Assembly: GCF_006363895.1 (NCBI RefSeq)
Contig: NZ_CP040953.1
Source of the DNA: Methylopumilus universalis
GTDB lineage: Bacteria > Pseudomonadota > Gammaproteobacteria > Burkholderiales > Methylophilaceae
Length of the DNA: 64,000 nt
Direction: 5' to 3' (one strand)
Below are positions 63,277 through 64,000 of this stretch, one piece after another (within the stretch, counting starts at the first letter, position 1; each line of letters opens with the position of its first letter). The position numbers and the translations under genes are program-made. A model generated the notes under the pieces. It did not search any database, was not told the DNA's origin, and saw nothing but the letters and a program-made list of their open reading frames with translations.

Positions 63277-63576
63277 ATGCAGAAATTTTTATTTTTTTTA
63301 ATTGCACTTTTTTTTAGTGCCTCACTTTTCGCAGTTTATTCAGATTACTGTGTAAGCTGTGAACGGGACAAACGTGGCCACATTAAAAGAAGTCTTGAGG
63401 CCAAGAAAGCTTTCAAAAAAATGCAGCCATGCCCTTCGACAGGCAAGCCTTTTGGAGCTTGCCCTGGTTATATTATTGACCACATTACGCCTTTGAAGCG
63501 AGGCGGCGCTGATGCTCCATCGAATATGCAATGGCAGACCGTTGAAGAGTCAAAGGAAAAAGACAAATGGGAGTAA
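63277..63576 (+). CDS. Secreted HNH-type nuclease domain protein
   Basis: A 99-residue protein: a signal peptide (about 1-19, FFLIALFFSASLFA), then YCVSCERDKRGHIKRSLEAK, a CPSTGKPFGACPGYIIDH region and the HNH core IDHITPLKRGGADAPSNMQWQT near residue 68, with C-terminal EESKEKDKWE. The DH...N...K layout fits HNH endonucleases; four cysteines could form disulfides or bind zinc. Export of an HNH nuclease would suggest periplasmic or extracellular DNA cleavage, unproven. Confidence 0.82.
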   Translation: MQKFLFFLIALFFSASLFAVYSDYCVSCERDKRGHIKRSLEAKKAFKKMQPCPSTGKPFGACPGYIIDHITPLKRGGADAPSNMQWQTVEESKEKDKWE

Positions 63577-63618
63577 CTTTTTATATGAAGCGTAATTTGA
63601 AGTAGAATAATCCATATC

Positions 63619-63792
63619 ATGAAACGACAAATATTTTATATCGATTATCCGCAAGAGCATCAAGGCGATGCATTACATGCCTATCAATGTAAGTTTTGCA
63701 AAATAGATACCGTAAAAATTAATGGATTACTTGAAAATCATTTGCCCAGTTGTATCTATAGGACTGAAAAAGAAAAAACGATTACTGAGTAA
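63619..63792 (+). CDS. 57-residue zinc-knuckle-like hypothetical protein
   Basis: Short ORF with ATG at 63619 and TAA at 63790-63792. It contains CKFC near residue 24 and, 15 residues later, HLPSC (C-x2-C...H-x3-C), a plausible zinc-binding set. The first ten residues are aromatic-rich (IFYIDYP). No strong ribosome site is seen. It overlaps the convergent ROK kinase gene by 11 bp. I do not recognise the family. Confidence 0.5.
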   Translation: MKRQIFYIDYPQEHQGDALHAYQCKFCKIDTVKINGLLENHLPSCIYRTEKEKTITE

Positions 63793-64000
63793 GTCCTCGA
63801 CCAATTAAAGCAGCACCAATCACACCCGCTGAGTCACCCAGCATGTTTTTAACAATCGGCGTTGAAGGCATATCATTAAAAATACGCGCATAAACTTCAT
63901 CAATACCCTCCTTATATAAACTTTTTTCATTGGAAAGTCCGCCGCCTAATACAACAATATCTGGGTCTAAGATATTGATAAGATTAGCTAAGGCTTGACC
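63782..64000 (-). CDS. ROK family sugar kinase, 3' part
   Basis: Last 72 codons of a gene that continues past the window. The translation contains ANLINILDPDIVVLGGGLSN and, at the end, GDSAGVIGAALIGRGL, the C-terminal hallmarks of ROK-family kinases (glucokinase, fructokinase, N-acetylglucosamine or N-acetylmannosamine kinase). Which sugar cannot be told from this part. Confidence 0.88.
   Translation of the reverse strand, partial: GQALANLINILDPDIVVLGGGLSNEKSLYKEGIDEVYARIFNDMPSTPIVKNMLGDSAGVIGAALIGRGLTQ

Overview
The window reads as the first 64 kb of a small, AT-rich, gene-dense proteobacterial chromosome numbered from dnaA. Gene content, the protein sequences as I recognise them, and order (dnaA-dnaN-gyrB; gmk-rpoZ-spoT-ridA-recG; rimP-nusA-infB-rbfA-truB-rpsO-pnp; accB-accC-prmA) point to a Betaproteobacterium. 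My best guess is a streamlined Methylophilaceae of the OM43 / Candidatus Methylopumilus type. That placement is inference from remembered similarity; no methanol-oxidation gene lies in the window.

Layout. 1-6.1 kb: replication genes dnaA, dnaN and gyrB, with a DnaA-box cluster between dnaA and dnaN, then an OxyR regulator. 6.1-12.1 kb (minus): a membrane protein with a histone-like tail, prmA, accC-accB, aroQ, a TlpA thioredoxin and dsbD. 12.2-13.9 kb: fxsA, a ferredoxin-type reductase and a tiny secreted repeat protein. 14-17.8 kb: hemD-hemC and argH. 17.8-23.4 kb: a complete RND efflux operon. 23.5-25.3 kb: a VIT-type transporter, two tiny genes (one ArfA-like) and marC. 25.4-29.4 kb (minus): rph-rdgB-orf75-hemW-DUF442-radical SAM. 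29.5-36 kb: yicC, gmk, rpoZ, spoT, ridA, recG. 36-38 kb: ubiC, tonB-like, ubiA. 38-41.3 kb: rplM-rpsI, argC, bactofilin, erpA. 41.3-45 kb: gltA, anmK, tyrS. 45-53.6 kb: the nusA-infB-pnp translation/RNA-turnover block. 53.7-56.2 kb: a DksA with a long lysine-rich head, folD, a secreted EF-hand protein and three tRNAs (Pro, Arg, His). 56.3-64 kb: a MoeB/ThiF enzyme, valS, TusA and rhodanese, membrane and acyltransferase genes, a secreted HNH protein, a 57-codon zinc-knuckle ORF and the 3' end of a ROK kinase.

The window is almost entirely housekeeping. I see no insertion sequence, prophage, CRISPR array, toxin-antitoxin pair or rRNA, and no gap over 300 bp lacks a gene. Intergenic gaps are short, many genes overlap by 1-20 bp, and convergent pairs often share one bidirectional hairpin terminator.

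The unusual content is at small scale: lysine/alanine/proline-rich basic extensions on otherwise ordinary proteins (a DUF2892 membrane protein, DksA and the EF-hand protein); a secreted peptide with lysine at every sixth residue; a 46-codon ArfA-like ORF that contains a 13-bp inverted repeat; a periplasmic two-EF-hand protein with lanmodulin-like spacing; and a probable CTG start for recG.
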